Positions 15,310 to 23,989 are shown, counted from the first letter of the stretch. The stretch: DNA of 48,499 bases from Virgibacillus sp. 7505 (GCF_002272135.1 NZ_NPBF01000016.1:1-48499), one strand, 5' to 3'. A program made the numbers and translations. The notes: generated by a model not told the origin, from the letters alone.

Positions 15310-15981
15310 ATGGAAAGTGTATCGTTATTACCAAACGAACTAATCGAGCGAGCAAAAAAGTTGAATACAACACTTCTTGCCGATGTGATGGGCTGTACAG
15401 GTTCGATGGATTACCGCATCAAACCAGTAAGCACTGGTATGGAATTTGTGGGAACAGCTATGACAGTGAGCTTAAGACCCGGAGATAATTTATTTCTTCA
15501 TGAAGCTATCTATTCGGCAAGGAAGGGACTTGTACTGGTAGTCGATGGAAAAGGACACACAAATAATGCTTACTTAGGAGAACTTATGGCTAGTTCAGCC
15601 CAAGCCATCGGAGTAGAAGGTATAGTCATTGATGGACTTGTAAGAGATAAAAAAGCACTGGAAGAGCTGAAATTTCCTATATACAGTAAGGGGTTTAATC
15701 CGAATGGTCCTTTCAAAGATGGTCCAGGAGAGATAAATGAAGTCATCTCTTGCGGGGGTGTCCGTGTTGCGCCAGGTGATTTAGTTGTAGCGGATGATGA
15801 TGGTGTAGTTATCGTACCAGTCGATAAAATTGACGAAGTACTTATGAAGGCGTCAGAAAAATTGTCTTATGAAAAAAAACGCCTGGAAGCAATTGCCCAG
15901 TATTCTCATCAGGAACATCCTGATCCAAAGTCTTTAGCACCGAAATGGCTGGAAAGTAAAATGAAACAATACCAAGAATAG
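15310..15981 (+). CDS. RraA-family protein (aldolase/decarboxylase-like)
   Basis: The 223-residue protein has the RraA/HMG-aldolase fold motifs: LLADVMGCTGSMD near the N-terminus and GELMASSAQAIGVEGIVIDGLVRD in the middle. The family includes 4-hydroxy-4-methyl-2-oxoglutarate aldolases and oxaloacetate decarboxylases with a divalent metal, as well as RNase E inhibitors. The D of the DGLVRD segment is the usual metal/substrate residue region. Here it opens an operon with a dehydrogenase and a carboxylate-type permease, so a catabolic lyase is far more likely than RNase control. SD GGAGGAGC precedes ATG. Confidence 0.85.
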   Translation: MESVSLLPNELIERAKKLNTTLLADVMGCTGSMDYRIKPVSTGMEFVGTAMTVSLRPGDNLFLHEAIYSARKGLVLVVDGKGHTNNAYLGELMASSAQAIGVEGIVIDGLVRDKKALEELKFPIYSKGFNPNGPFKDGPGEINEVISCGGVRVAPGDLVVADDDGVVIVPVDKIDEVLMKASEKLSYEKKRLEAIAQYSHQEHPDPKSLAPKWLESKMKQYQE

Positions 15982-15993
15982 GGGTTGAGAGAT

Positions 15994-16887
15994 ATGAAGT
16001 TAGGTTTTGTCGGGTTTGGAGAAGCTGCTTATGAAATGGCATCCGGACTGCATAGTGAAGGCATTGATAGATTCTATGCATTTGATCCACTTTTAGATGA
16101 TGTGAATCTTTCCGAACGTATAAGAGACAGAGCTTCCAAAGCAAATGTAGAGCTGCTGGCAAGTGCTAATGAAGTATTGGAGATATGTACAATTGTTATT
16201 GCTGCAGTACCTGCCAACAAGACGTTAGAAGCAGCACAATCACTAACCGATAGCTTTAAGGATGATTTGATTTATGTCGATGTATCTGCTGCCACACCAG
16301 AAATCAAGAAACAGGTAGCCAGTGTAGTAGAGGATGGAGGCTCTTTGTTTGTAGATGCAGCGATGCTAGGGCCACTACCTGTTTATAAACATAAGGTACC
16401 AATCTCGGCAAGTGGAAACGGGACAGATTCCTTTATAAAAAAATTAGCGGGATACGGCATGCAAATCACTAAAATAAGTGATAATCCTGGGGATGCTTCA
16501 GCTCTTAAACTTATAAGAAGCATCTATATGAAAGGCGTCGTTGGTTTGATGGTTGAATTTTTAGAAGCAGCTAAGACATATGGAGTTGAAGAACCGGCCA
16601 TTCGTTCTATTAACGAAACAATGAATGCCAAGACTTTTGTTGAAACAATGAACCGGCTTGTAACAGGAAGTGCACTTCACGCGCAAAGACGGGCAGTGGA
16701 ATTGAGTGGTTCAATCGAGATGCTGCAGGAATCGAATTTAGATGCGAGTATGTCGATTGCTGCACAGAAGAAATTGGAACGTCTAGCTGATTTAAATATT
16801 TCCGAAAAATATAAAGGAAAAAAGCCAGACACTTGGGAAGAAGTCCTTGCGTTGCTAATGAACGAAAACGAAGTATATCACACTTAG
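15994..16887 (+). CDS. NAD(P)-dependent hydroxyacid dehydrogenase-like protein (NAD-binding 2 + DUF1932)
   Basis: The 297-residue protein opens with a Rossmann motif (LGFVGFGEAAYEMA, residues 3-16), followed by a 6-phosphogluconate/beta-hydroxyacid dehydrogenase-like N-terminal domain. The C-terminal part (about 185-260, DNPGDASALKLIRSIYMKG onwards) matches the DUF1932 helical domain. It would oxidise a hydroxy acid whose product could be split by the RraA-like protein. ATG 15994 follows AGGGG by nine bases; an upstream TTG (15985) is less likely. It is 12 bases after the previous gene, hence the same operon. The substrate is unknown. Confidence 0.85.
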   Translation: MKLGFVGFGEAAYEMASGLHSEGIDRFYAFDPLLDDVNLSERIRDRASKANVELLASANEVLEICTIVIAAVPANKTLEAAQSLTDSFKDDLIYVDVSAATPEIKKQVASVVEDGGSLFVDAAMLGPLPVYKHKVPISASGNGTDSFIKKLAGYGMQITKISDNPGDASALKLIRSIYMKGVVGLMVEFLEAAKTYGVEEPAIRSINETMNAKTFVETMNRLVTGSALHAQRRAVELSGSIEMLQESNLDASMSIAAQKKLERLADLNISEKYKGKKPDTWEEVLALLMNENEVYHT

Positions 16888-16889
16888 AA

Positions 16890-16903
16890 TGTAAGCGTTT
16901 TAA
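16890..16903 (+). promoter_or_regulatory. Intra-operon cre-like site
   Basis: TGTAAGCGTTTTAA matches the cre consensus at 13 of 14 positions. It lies between the dehydrogenase stop and the permease start, where CcpA could act as a transcription roadblock. Confidence 0.6.
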
Positions 16904-16932
16904 AATACAGAGACCAAGGGGAGGGAGACCAA

Positions 16933-18276
16933 ATGACGGGTTTTATCGCACTGGTTGTGTTTATAGCAGTTATTATCATCTGGAATGTAATAGTAAAGCG
17001 CAACATGGGTGAAGCGATGTTTCTAGGATTCGTTGCCACTGTTTTGTTTGGAGGAACTGAGGCTCCAAGATTATTTTGGGAAGGATTAGTATTTGCCTCT
17101 ACTTATGAAGTATTATACGCTGCTGTTGCCTTTGTTTTCATGGCTTACTTAGTTGATCAGCTCAACTTGATTCAAGCTCTTTTACGTATATTCAACTCAC
17201 TCATAGGCAAGCTGCCAGGTGGTGCAGCCTACATGAGTACGGTAGGTTCTGCCATTCTTGGCGCTCTTTCAGGATCCAATTCAGCCAATACAGCAACAAC
17301 TGGATCAATTACTGCACAATGGATGATTAGATCCGGATGGAGCCGTGAGACGACAGCGACTATCCTGGCTGGTAATGGCGGTTTAGGCGCTGCATTGCCA
17401 CCGAATTCTTCCATGTTCATCATGCTTGGATTTGCACCGATAGGAGCAGTGGTTACAGAGGGTGACTTGTATATTGCTCTTTTGATCGGAGGTGCTTACC
17501 AAGTTATTTACCGAATGATTTTAGTATTCTTGCTCGTTAAGAAAAATGGTATCAAGGCTCTTCCATCAGAGGATATCGTTGGTTTCAGGGAAGCTCTTAA
17601 ACAAGGATGGAAATCCATTTTTATATTCCTCGGTGCGTTGATTCCTATACTTGTCACTGTCGGTCCGCTTGCGGAAGCGCTGGAAAACAACCCTGATATT
17701 GGACCAGAGGCAATGGATCAGATTTCATTGATTACTTGGATACCTATACTTATCATGATTATAAGTTTGATCATCGGCTGGAACAAAACACCTGGTTCAC
17801 TTGTGAATTGGTCACGGATGTTATCATCTGCTATACCGCAATTTACGACGATTGGCGCGCTCATGTTATTCGCAGTAGCAGCCAGTGAAGTCCTCTCACA
17901 ATTAGGACTTGCGAATGATCTTAGTCAAATTACTTCTTCTCTTGATATACCAAAATGGCTGATGGTCCTTATGGTAGGTATATTGGTTACTTTAGTAGCG
18001 GGACCGCTATCCTCTACAGCTACGCTTACAGCAGTTGGTTTAGTATCATTTTCTGCTTTAACTTCTGCCGGAGTAGACCCATTGGTGGCAGTAGTAGCTA
18101 TACTGGCCTTCTCTTCAACTGAAGGGGCCTCACCTCCAGCTTCAGGATCGATATTCATTGCCTCCGGACTAGCAGGAGCAAGACCGGAAAAAACTTTCAT
18201 ACCATTAATCGTATATTACATGCTGCCAATAGTAGGAATCGGGTGGCTGATCGGCATGGAGATATTACCAGTATAA
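16933..18276 (+). CDS. TRAP-type large permease (DctM family)
   Basis: The 447-residue membrane protein has about eleven to twelve hydrophobic segments and the DctM-type re-entrant motif region: ILGALSGSNSANTATTGSI, then GWSRETTATILAGNGGLGAALPPNSSMFIMLG. A mirror motif follows late in the protein (GPLSSTATLTAVGL). It would import an organic acid by sodium symport. No periplasmic-type binding protein (DctP) is encoded nearby, and the following gene makes only a very short membrane protein in place of DctQ. SD GGGAGG precedes ATG. Confidence 0.85.
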   Translation: MTGFIALVVFIAVIIIWNVIVKRNMGEAMFLGFVATVLFGGTEAPRLFWEGLVFASTYEVLYAAVAFVFMAYLVDQLNLIQALLRIFNSLIGKLPGGAAYMSTVGSAILGALSGSNSANTATTGSITAQWMIRSGWSRETTATILAGNGGLGAALPPNSSMFIMLGFAPIGAVVTEGDLYIALLIGGAYQVIYRMILVFLLVKKNGIKALPSEDIVGFREALKQGWKSIFIFLGALIPILVTVGPLAEALENNPDIGPEAMDQISLITWIPILIMIISLIIGWNKTPGSLVNWSRMLSSAIPQFTTIGALMLFAVAASEVLSQLGLANDLSQITSSLDIPKWLMVLMVGILVTLVAGPLSSTATLTAVGLVSFSALTSAGVDPLVAVVAILAFSSTEGASPPASGSIFIASGLAGARPEKTFIPLIVYYMLPIVGIGWLIGMEILPV

Positions 18277-18297
18277 AAGGGATAGGAGTTGGTATAG

Positions 18298-18549
18298 ATG
18301 CGTAAGCTTGCAGAACTGTTGTTTAAACTATTTCTTATAGCATTCCTGGCATGCGGTACACTGCTGGTGTTTGGGCAGATTCTGGGCTTGATCCTGCAAA
18401 ATGGAGACCTGATCATCCAGAGCGCAGAATGGTTTAAGAATCCAACCATTATTTTGAGTGCCATATTCAGCCTTGTCGGCTTCACTTTGAACTACTTGCC
18501 GAAAGAGAAAAATAGTGATGACCAAGATAAAAGTATGTCTGGCAGTTGA
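18298..18549 (+). CDS. Small two-helix membrane protein, possible reduced DctQ-like partner
   Basis: The 83-residue protein has two hydrophobic segments (about residues 7-33 and 48-67) and a charged C-terminus. It starts 21 bases after the permease behind AGGAG. DctQ subunits usually have four helices and about 160 residues, so this is either half of one or an unrelated accessory protein. The position as last gene of the operon suggests it works with the permease. I do not recognise a family. Confidence 0.65.
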   Translation: MRKLAELLFKLFLIAFLACGTLLVFGQILGLILQNGDLIIQSAEWFKNPTIILSAIFSLVGFTLNYLPKEKNSDDQDKSMSGS

Positions 18550-18562
18550 TCCATGATACAGC

Positions 18563-18602
18563 AAAAAAGACCTGAGCTATAATGACTCAGGTCTTATTAT
18601 TA
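18563..18602. terminator. Bidirectional intrinsic terminator
   Basis: AAGACCTGAG and CTCAGGTCTT flank a seven-to-eight-base loop, with A-run upstream and T-rich sequence downstream. It ends both the rightward RraA/TRAP operon and the leftward clpP gene. Confidence 0.88.
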
Positions 18603-18652
18603 TTTGATGTGTATACCTGGGGAAGAATGGAAGCCTTCTTTCCCATTGATCT

Positions 18653-19234
18653 TTACTTCCGCAGTAACACCTGGTCAATGATCCCATAATCCTTCGCTTC
18701 CTCTGCACTCATAAAATAATCCCTGTCGGTATCGGCAGCTACCTTCTCAATCGGCTGGCCGGTAAAGTCTGCAATCATCTGGTTGATATGCTGTCTTTGT
18801 TTGATTATCCTCTTGGCAGTGATTTCAATATCAGCTGCTTGACCTCTGGCTCCACCAAGCGGCTGATGAATCATGATCTCACTATTTGGCAGTGCATATC
18901 TTTTCCCAGGAGTGCCTGCAAGCAGCAACATTGCACCAAAAGAAGCAGCCATGCCTGTGCAAATCGTTTGCACTTCCGGTTTGATAAACTGCATTGTATC
19001 CAGAATAGAAAAACCTGCGGATATCGAACCACCAGGACTGTTGATGTACAGCGAAATGTCTTTCTCTGGATCATCAGCAGCTAAGAATAACAGCTGTGCC
19101 ACAATGGCATTAGCCATACTATCATTAATTTCCTCACTGACCATAATGATCCGATCCTTTAACAGCCTGGAATAAATATCATAGGATCGTTCTCCCATAT
19201 TCGATTGCTCCACTACATAAGGTATTGCAGTCAT
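18653..19234 (-). CDS. clpP: ATP-dependent Clp protease proteolytic subunit (probable second ClpP)
   Basis: The 193-residue protein has the catalytic triad S98 (GMAASFGA), H123 (MIHQPLGG) and D172 (DTDRDYF). It has the full ClpP core and length, including the N-terminal [27 protein letters not shown]. It forms the barrel peptidase for ClpX/ClpC substrates. The residue after the active serine is Phe instead of the usual Met. Several core positions also differ from the Bacillus subtilis ClpP that I remember, which suggests a paralogue, with the housekeeping gene elsewhere. No CtsR-type heptad repeat was seen upstream. SD AAAGGAG precedes ATG. Confidence 0.92.
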   Translation of the reverse strand: MTAIPYVVEQSNMGERSYDIYSRLLKDRIIMVSEEINDSMANAIVAQLLFLAADDPEKDISLYINSPGGSISAGFSILDTMQFIKPEVQTICTGMAASFGAMLLLAGTPGKRYALPNSEIMIHQPLGGARGQAADIEITAKRIIKQRQHINQMIADFTGQPIEKVAADTDRDYFMSAEEAKDYGIIDQVLLRK

Positions 19235-19296
19235 TGCTTACACTCTCCTTTCGTTCTTCATAATTAGAACGAATCCAGAATGACATACGATACGGG

Positions 19297-19327
19297 CAAA
19301 AAAAATAACTGCATCCTCAGGCTGCAG
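19297..19327 (-). terminator. Weak terminator after the sigma factor gene
   Basis: On the minus strand CTGCA...TGCAG form a five-base stem overlapping the stop codon, followed by TTATTTTTTTT. The short stem keeps confidence low. Confidence 0.4.
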
Positions 19328-19955
19328 CCATGTATGGATTCGAATTTTTTTGAAGGTAGGGCTTGGGGATATGAAACAACCTAGGAAGAATTCGAATAAT
19401 ACCTGCTGGATCACCTTTGTTGAGAGACAATTCTACCAGCTCAAAAAACTCTTCCTGTTTTACATTATCCCACGAGCTCTGGACGAGGGGGTGCATCCTC
19501 TCCGTTTGAATATTCATGCGTCCTCGATGCAGGAGCGCTTTTACAGCTGATTCTTTTAGTTCAAGCAGATCTGCAATTTCGGCAGATTGAAAATGAAAAG
19601 CTTCCTTTAAGACAAACACAATCAACTGCTTTGGAGTGAGTTTTCGCAATTGCTCCATCTGCTGTTCATTGTCCTGTCTTACAGCTGGCGTTTCATCCTG
19701 AATTTCAGGCACAAGTTCTTCTTTCTTTTGTTTACGTATTCTGTCTATCCAGGCGTGATAAGCAATCTTTTTCAACAGACTGACCGGGGGTGGAAACGTT
19801 TCTTCAGGATAGTTCGTCAGCGTCTTTAAGACTGCCTCTTGCGTTATTTCTTCGCTATCCCATTTATTCTTCGTTAGATACAAACAGTAATGCGTTAACT
19901 TCTCCATAGTTTCCTCTATCTGTGATTGACGATCCATTTGCTTGGGCTGCGCCAT
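19317..19955 (-). CDS. ECF-like sigma-70 family factor with C-terminal extension
   Basis: The 212-residue protein has sigma region 2 (about residues 15-80; WDSEEITQEAVLKTLTNYPEE, then SLLKKIAYHAWIDRIRK) and sigma region 4 (about 100-150; KLTPKQLIVFVLKEAFHFQSAEIADLLELKESAVKALLHRGR). A further 60 or so residues follow (EEFFELVELSLNKGD...), reminiscent of ECF factors with a C-terminal regulatory part. No anti-sigma gene is adjacent. It is divergent from the MFS-liaFSR operon. SD AAAGGGGTG precedes ATG. Confidence 0.82.
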   Translation of the reverse strand: MAQPKQMDRQSQIEETMEKLTHYCLYLTKNKWDSEEITQEAVLKTLTNYPEETFPPPVSLLKKIAYHAWIDRIRKQKKEELVPEIQDETPAVRQDNEQQMEQLRKLTPKQLIVFVLKEAFHFQSAEIADLLELKESAVKALLHRGRMNIQTERMHPLVQSSWDNVKQEEFFELVELSLNKGDPAGIIRILPRLFHIPKPYLQKNSNPYMAAA

Positions 19956-20183
19956 ATATTCACCCCTTTATTGCTTATACGTTTTCAACTTCTACAAAGA
20001 TATGGGTATTCATTTATTTTACTATAAAAGATTTCTTACAGGAGGCAACACTTATATCCACATTGGAACTTGACGGAAAAAGGACTCCGTCTTAAGGCGG
20101 ATACAAGTCCATTCCTCAGGATGTTTTCTTGTTATTTCCAGTCGTTTATGCTTAGGGTAACAAATGGAAAGAAGGTTGGGAGA

Positions 20184-21449
20184 ATGGTAGAAGAAGCAAG
20201 AGTAAGCAAATGGCAGCTGTTTCGGAATCGCAATTTTAGACTCGTTTTTATTAGTATGTTATTTTCTGCTCCAGGTTATTATGTGTACTTAATGGGAGCG
20301 GAGTGGCTGATGCTGTCCATCACGGAAAATCGCTTTTATTTTGGAATGCTCTTTTTTGCAGCATCGGTGCCTCGGCTATTATTCATTGTTATTGGCGGTA
20401 TAACAGCCGATCGTTTTTCAAAGAAGATAATCCTGCTGCTATCAGACGGCTCCAGGGCAGTGCTGGTAGGTATTGTCATCGGACTGTTGCTGACAGATGT
20501 ACTGCAGCCTTGGCACTTACTTGTACTCTCTGCCCTTTTCGGTGTTTCGGATGCTTTTTCTTACCCAGCGGCAGGATCGTTATTACCGGAAGTACTTAAA
20601 TCGGAAAACTTGCAGCAAGGGAATGCCATGGTACAGATGACGAATATGATCAGTCCTATTCTGGGTCCGGCAATTGGTGGAAGTCTCATTGTGTTAGGTG
20701 GCTTTTCAGCAGTATTCACTCTTGCTGTTGTCATGTTATGTGCCGCCACGTTATCTATATCCTTGCTGCGGATCTCTTCTAAGGACGAGACAACTGCAGA
20801 AGTGAAAAAATCCCCATTAGAAGACGTAAAAGCAGGTTTTCACTATGTTAAACATCATCCACTGATCCGTACAATTATGACAGTAAGTTTCTTTATCAAT
20901 TTTTTCCTGACAGGTCCTGTCTCTTTATCTGTAGCTTTGCTGGCAAAGGACGTTTTCCAGACAAATGCGCTAGGTCTGACTATTTTGGAAGGTGCTATGG
21001 GAATTGGATCTCTTACTGCTGCTCTTAGTCTTGTATTATCGAAAAATCTTAAAAGTCCAGGTTATACAGTGATATTCAGTTTGATCATCATGAGTGCATT
21101 TTTCATCCTATACGGTTCTGCGCTTCATTTCTGGTCTTCGGCTGCAGCTATATTCGTTATTGGTGTATGTTTGCAATTTACCAATATCCCGATTTCAACT
21201 ATGCTGCAGCAAACAACTGATCGGCGGATGATCGGCAGGGTGATGAGCATTATGGCACTTGCTTCGACTGGCTTGATACCAGTGTCTTATATGGTTACAT
21301 CAACACTGCTTGGAATGGGAATCAGTATTCAATTTCTTTGTGTAACCGGAGGAATACTCGTGATGGTTACTGGGATTTTATGTTTGCGAAATAAACAACT
21401 TACTTCATTTAACAGTTATAATAAGGTAGAACAACAAGAAACGGTATAA
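20184..21449 (+). CDS. MFS transporter (DHA3-like drug efflux type)
   Basis: The protein has about 421 residues and twelve hydrophobic segments. MFS signature A-like GGITADRFSKK lies in the loop between helices 2 and 3, and the N-terminus WQLFRNRNFRLVFISMLFSAPGYYVYLMG is typical of macrolide-efflux-like DHA3 members. I chose ATG 20184 (eight bases after AAGG) because the helix-rich part begins there; the frame is open back to TTG 20070 without a good SD. It precedes liaF by 14 bases, so it is probably co-expressed with the envelope-stress system. Confidence 0.82.
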   Translation: MVEEARVSKWQLFRNRNFRLVFISMLFSAPGYYVYLMGAEWLMLSITENRFYFGMLFFAASVPRLLFIVIGGITADRFSKKIILLLSDGSRAVLVGIVIGLLLTDVLQPWHLLVLSALFGVSDAFSYPAAGSLLPEVLKSENLQQGNAMVQMTNMISPILGPAIGGSLIVLGGFSAVFTLAVVMLCAATLSISLLRISSKDETTAEVKKSPLEDVKAGFHYVKHHPLIRTIMTVSFFINFFLTGPVSLSVALLAKDVFQTNALGLTILEGAMGIGSLTAALSLVLSKNLKSPGYTVIFSLIIMSAFFILYGSALHFWSSAAAIFVIGVCLQFTNIPISTMLQQTTDRRMIGRVMSIMALASTGLIPVSYMVTSTLLGMGISIQFLCVTGGILVMVTGILCLRNKQLTSFNSYNKVEQQETV

Positions 21450-21463
21450 GCAGGTGGGTTATT

Positions 21464-22240
21464 ATGAAACGTTTATGGAGCAATCTTTTTGCAATCGCAA
21501 TAATAGTGATCGGTCTGGTGCTGATTTTGTCTAACATTGGTGCAATTGACTGGAGCTACAGCCAAAGCTGGCATTATCTATACCCCGTATTCATCCTGTT
21601 ACTAGGGCTGAAATTATTGATTGATTTCTTAAGGGGCGAAGTGGGATTCTGGTTTGGTATATTCTGCATGCTGTTTGGCGGACTGCTGATCCTTGATCGG
21701 TTTGAAGTCCTTACATTTGAATTTAATGATATTTTAAAGCTTTGGCCGCTTCTTATCATTTACTTTGGATTCAGTCTGCTTCGCTCAGGCAAGAAGGGGA
21801 AGAGGCGTCAAGCTGGAGTGAATATGGAATGGGAAACTGGAAGTCAAAAGAAGAAGGGCAAAAGAGCTTATAAAAACTATCATAATTATGCAGTGGGAGA
21901 GCACAGGTTTGATAGTGAGGGCTGGACAGTTGAACCCACCCAGGTGAAGAATGCGGTAGGCGAGTATTATGTGGACTTTACAAAAGCCTTTATACCGAAC
22001 GACGAAATACCATTTCATCTTAAAGGCTGGGCAGGGGAAGTACGAATCATTCTCCCCGATAATGTGGAATTCCGCTTGGAAGCTTTGATTAAGGCTGGAG
22101 AGATAAATGTTTTTGGAGAACTTTCAGAAGGCATAAATCGACGAACGTATTACGAAACCCCCGGATATGCAGATGCAACCCGCAAGCTGGATATTTTTAT
22201 TGATTATAAGGCTGGACAAATAAGAGTGGACCGGATATGA
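21464..22240 (+). CDS. liaF: LiaF-like membrane protein, inhibitor of LiaRS signalling
   Basis: The 258-residue protein has four N-terminal hydrophobic segments (residues 7-105). A positively charged linker (KKGKR) and a C-terminal cytoplasmic DUF2154-type domain (about 150-258) follow, with GEYYVDFTKAFIP and LKGWAGEVRIILPDNVEFRLEALIKAGEINVFG. LiaF keeps the LiaS kinase off until cell-wall damage. The order liaF-liaS-liaR is conserved here. ATG follows GCAGGTGGG. Confidence 0.9.
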   Translation: MKRLWSNLFAIAIIVIGLVLILSNIGAIDWSYSQSWHYLYPVFILLLGLKLLIDFLRGEVGFWFGIFCMLFGGLLILDRFEVLTFEFNDILKLWPLLIIYFGFSLLRSGKKGKRRQAGVNMEWETGSQKKKGKRAYKNYHNYAVGEHRFDSEGWTVEPTQVKNAVGEYYVDFTKAFIPNDEIPFHLKGWAGEVRIILPDNVEFRLEALIKAGEINVFGELSEGINRRTYYETPGYADATRKLDIFIDYKAGQIRVDRI

Positions 22241-22250
22241 GGTGGCAGTG

Positions 22251-23291
22251 ATGCTGAAAAAACTTAATAGTATTCGATACTCGTATATCAAAACAAACTT
22301 ACGCACAATGTTCCTGAATGCAATTCTGCTTCTTGGCGTCCTGCTGTCCATCCACGTTTTGCTGGAGCCGATATGGCTTAGTGTACAAGCAATCTTTACA
22401 TTTTTGCTCCTATATATCATGCTTCATTCCCTTACATCCATATTTGTTGGATTTCAAGACAGCAAAGAAATAAAGGATCGAATGGATCATATATCTTTGT
22501 TTATTACAATGGTTGCCAATGGCAATTATCAGGCGAAGATTGTAGACAACAGCCATGATGAAATTGCTCGGATAGGTAAGGATTTAAATGAGTTGACAGA
22601 TAAGATGCATTCGCAGGTCAAATCACTTCAACGTTTGGCTGATGAAAAGGCAGAGCTTGCCGAGGGTGCACATCGAGCAGCTGCAATGGAAGAGCGGCAA
22701 CGACTTGCAAGGGATTTACATGATGCGGTCAGCCAGCAATTATTTGCGCTTACGATGATGTCAAAAGCGGGCATGAAGCTATTTGATAAAAATTCGGAAG
22801 CTGCAAGGGACAAATTCGCAGAAGTTTCACAAATTGCGCAGCAGGCTCAGACAGAAATGCGTGCATTGCTTTTGCATTTGCGACCTGTTCATCTTTCTGG
22901 TGACTCTTTAAGCAGCGGGGTGAGGAAGCTGATCGATGAGTTGAAACAACGTACCCAACTTGTTTTTCATATACATATAGAAGATACGATGCAGTTGTCG
23001 AAATCGGTGGAAGAGCATCTGTTTCGTATAATTCAGGAAGCTTTGTCGAATACACTGCGTCATGCTGAAGCGAGTGAAGTGACGGTCGAGTTGCTGACAA
23101 GAGGAATGGATGTGGCAGTTACTATCCAGGATAATGGCAAAGGCTTCGATACAGCAGCTATGCAACAGCGTAAAACATCGCTTGGGTTAAGGTCCATGCA
23201 AGAACGCTGCGAAGAATTAGGAGGGACATTTATGCTGCGGGCGAGCGTAGGTGTTGGTACACAAATAGGTCTCCGAATACCAACTAAGTGA
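22251..23291 (+). CDS. liaS: LiaS-like sensor histidine kinase
   Basis: The 346-residue protein has two N-terminal transmembrane segments with a short outside loop (about residues 20-67), a HAMP linker (MVANGNYQAKI), and a HisKA_3 domain with phospho-accepting H157 (ERQRLARDLHDAVSQQL). The HATPase_c domain shows the N box (IIQEALSNTLRHAEA) and G boxes (DNGKGFD, LGLRSMQER). It acts on the LiaR encoded next and is held off by LiaF. ATG 22251 follows GAGGTG; upstream in-frame GTG codons overlap that SD. Confidence 0.92.
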   Translation: MLKKLNSIRYSYIKTNLRTMFLNAILLLGVLLSIHVLLEPIWLSVQAIFTFLLLYIMLHSLTSIFVGFQDSKEIKDRMDHISLFITMVANGNYQAKIVDNSHDEIARIGKDLNELTDKMHSQVKSLQRLADEKAELAEGAHRAAAMEERQRLARDLHDAVSQQLFALTMMSKAGMKLFDKNSEAARDKFAEVSQIAQQAQTEMRALLLHLRPVHLSGDSLSSGVRKLIDELKQRTQLVFHIHIEDTMQLSKSVEEHLFRIIQEALSNTLRHAEASEVTVELLTRGMDVAVTIQDNGKGFDTAAMQQRKTSLGLRSMQERCEELGGTFMLRASVGVGTQIGLRIPTK

Positions 23292-23304
23292 AGGAGTAGG
23301 CAGG

Positions 23305-23931
23305 ATGATAAGAATAGCAGTCATAGATGATCATGATATCGTAAGAAAAGGACTGATAGCGTACTTAGAAACAGAAGATGGTTTCACTATCATTGGCCAA
23401 GCGAGCAGCGGCCGGGAAGGCATCCGCTTGGTTCTGACGGAGAAGCCAGATGTCGTACTCATGGATTTGATCATGGAAGATGGTACAGGGATAGAGGCCA
23501 CTAAAGAAATAATGGCAGCGGGATCTGCTGCTAAAATTATCATTCTCACTAGCTTCTATGATGATGAACAGGTATTTCCAGCCTTGGAGGCAGGTGCTTT
23601 CAGTTATATGCTGAAAACTTCAACAGCTGAACAAATTGCTGAAGCCATCAGGAAAGCAGCCATCGGTGAAACGGTAATGGAAGCAGCTGTTGCAGCGAAA
23701 GTAATGCACAGCTTTCGCCAAAAAAAACAGCTCCTGCATAATCAATTGACCGAAAGAGAATTCGAAGTATTATGCTGTATCGGCCATGGAATGACGAACC
23801 AGGAAATTGCAGATAAGCTTTACATAGGCATCAAAACAGTTAAAACACATGTGAGTAATACACTGGCAAAACTGCAAGTGAATGATCGCACGCAGGCAGC
23901 GGTGTATGTGCATCAGAATAAATTGCTTTAG
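23305..23931 (+). CDS. liaR: LiaR-like response regulator (NarL family)
   Basis: The 208-residue protein has a receiver domain with acidic pair D8/D9, phospho-acceptor D54 (VVLMDLIMEDGTG) and conserved lysine in YMLKT. The C-terminal LuxR-type HTH (LTEREFEVLCCIGHGMTNQEIADKLYIGIKTVKTHVSN) binds DNA. It activates envelope-stress genes when phosphorylated by LiaS. The usual liaIH target pair is not next to it in this window. ATG follows AAGGAG. Confidence 0.92.
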   Translation: MIRIAVIDDHDIVRKGLIAYLETEDGFTIIGQASSGREGIRLVLTEKPDVVLMDLIMEDGTGIEATKEIMAAGSAAKIIILTSFYDDEQVFPALEAGAFSYMLKTSTAEQIAEAIRKAAIGETVMEAAVAAKVMHSFRQKKQLLHNQLTEREFEVLCCIGHGMTNQEIADKLYIGIKTVKTHVSNTLAKLQVNDRTQAAVYVHQNKLL

Positions 23932-23989
23932 CATGCTGATATGTTTGGGTTTACCTCAATAAATAGAAACTATACTTTTGTGCTAATGG

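Noticed and set aside
19235-19316. CtsR operator upstream of clpP
   Set aside because: No GGTCAAA heptad direct repeat is present.
20040-20183. N-terminal extension of the MFS protein from TTG 20070
   Set aside because: The AGGAGG at 20040 is too far from that codon and the extra 38 residues do not resemble the family.
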